This document shows, piece by piece, positions 30,194 to 30,216 of a stretch of DNA of 30,216 bases (its first letter is position 1; every line of letters starts with the position of its first letter). The notes beneath the pieces are model-generated. The model did not search any database and was not told where the DNA came from. It was given only the letters and a program-made list of their open reading frames with translations. Source of the stretch: DAOTVS01 sp034436375 (GTDB taxonomy: Bacteria > Chloroflexota > Anaerolineae > SpSt-313); NCBI GenBank assembly GCA_034436375.1, contig DAOTVS010000188.1, positions 1-30,216 of the forward strand. Direction: 5' to 3'. The position numbers and the translations under genes are program-made.

Positions 30194-30216
30194 GTGCTGC
30201 CCCTGCCCTCCACGCT
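30194..30216 (+). CDS. Possible start of a plus-strand gene, cut by the window edge
   Basis: AAGGAG (30179-30184) is nine bases before a GTG at 30194, and a TATACT box lies at 30158-30163 without a clear -35. Only seven codons (MLPLPST) remain, so no product can be named. Confidence 0.3.

Overview
The window is GC-rich DNA from a free-living bacterium, most likely a member of the Chloroflexota (Anaerolineae-like). This assignment is inference from gene content and style: a eukaryote/archaea-type prolyl-tRNA synthetase coupled to purA, a multi-receiver hybrid histidine kinase, Tat-type lipoprotein sugar-binding proteins, a tungsten/molybdenum aldehyde:ferredoxin oxidoreductase, several sugar and sulfate-ester enzymes, and many perfect intergenic palindromes. 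No rRNA, tRNA, insertion sequence, cas gene or phage gene was found.

Layout. Positions 1-4613 (minus strand) hold a carbohydrate operon: binding lipoprotein, two ABC permeases, a Gfo/Idh/MocA dehydrogenase and the start of a uroporphyrinogen-decarboxylase-like protein. Positions 4891-8308 hold a convergent pair whose 3' ends overlap by 71 bases: an HTH/ATPase-like/receiver protein (plus) and a membrane hybrid histidine kinase (minus). Positions 8674-11786 (minus) hold purA-proS, with a candidate attenuator in the purA leader, preceded by a small helical protein whose promoter carries a LexA-like box. Positions 12046-14334 (plus) hold an aldo/keto-reductase-fold protein, a rhomboid protease and a small hypothetical protein. 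Positions 14419-16703 (minus) hold a second URO-D-like protein translationally coupled to a metallophosphoesterase. Then come an alpha/beta-hydrolase-fold protein lacking two catalytic residues (17145-18281), a conserved hypothetical protein and a GH29 alpha-L-fucosidase with back-to-back promoters. Positions 20497-24305 (minus) run cysteine desulfurase, DUF3343, four-cluster ferredoxin and aldehyde:ferredoxin oxidoreductase. Positions 24583-27467 (plus) carry two paralogous secreted C39-like cysteine peptidases. Between them lie a 266-base fold-back element and three 73-base repeats, each containing a good extended -10 promoter. The window ends with two sulfatases on the minus strand: one intact but with a palindrome inside its reading frame, the other broken by an internal deletion.

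How the genes fit together. The sugar importer, dehydrogenase, fucosidase and sulfatases suggest growth on sulfated or fucosylated polysaccharides or host/algal glycans. The AOR module with its own ferredoxin, desulfurase and Se/S-carrier-like protein suggests anaerobic aldehyde metabolism with dedicated sulfur or selenium delivery. The most unusual parts are non-coding: perfect hairpins with 31- and 34-base arms, a palindrome tolerated in frame inside a sulfatase, a repeat that supplies the stop codon of the DUF3343 gene, and the triple-promoter/fold-back region between the C39-like genes. All promoters and hairpins were found by eye and none has been scored by software.
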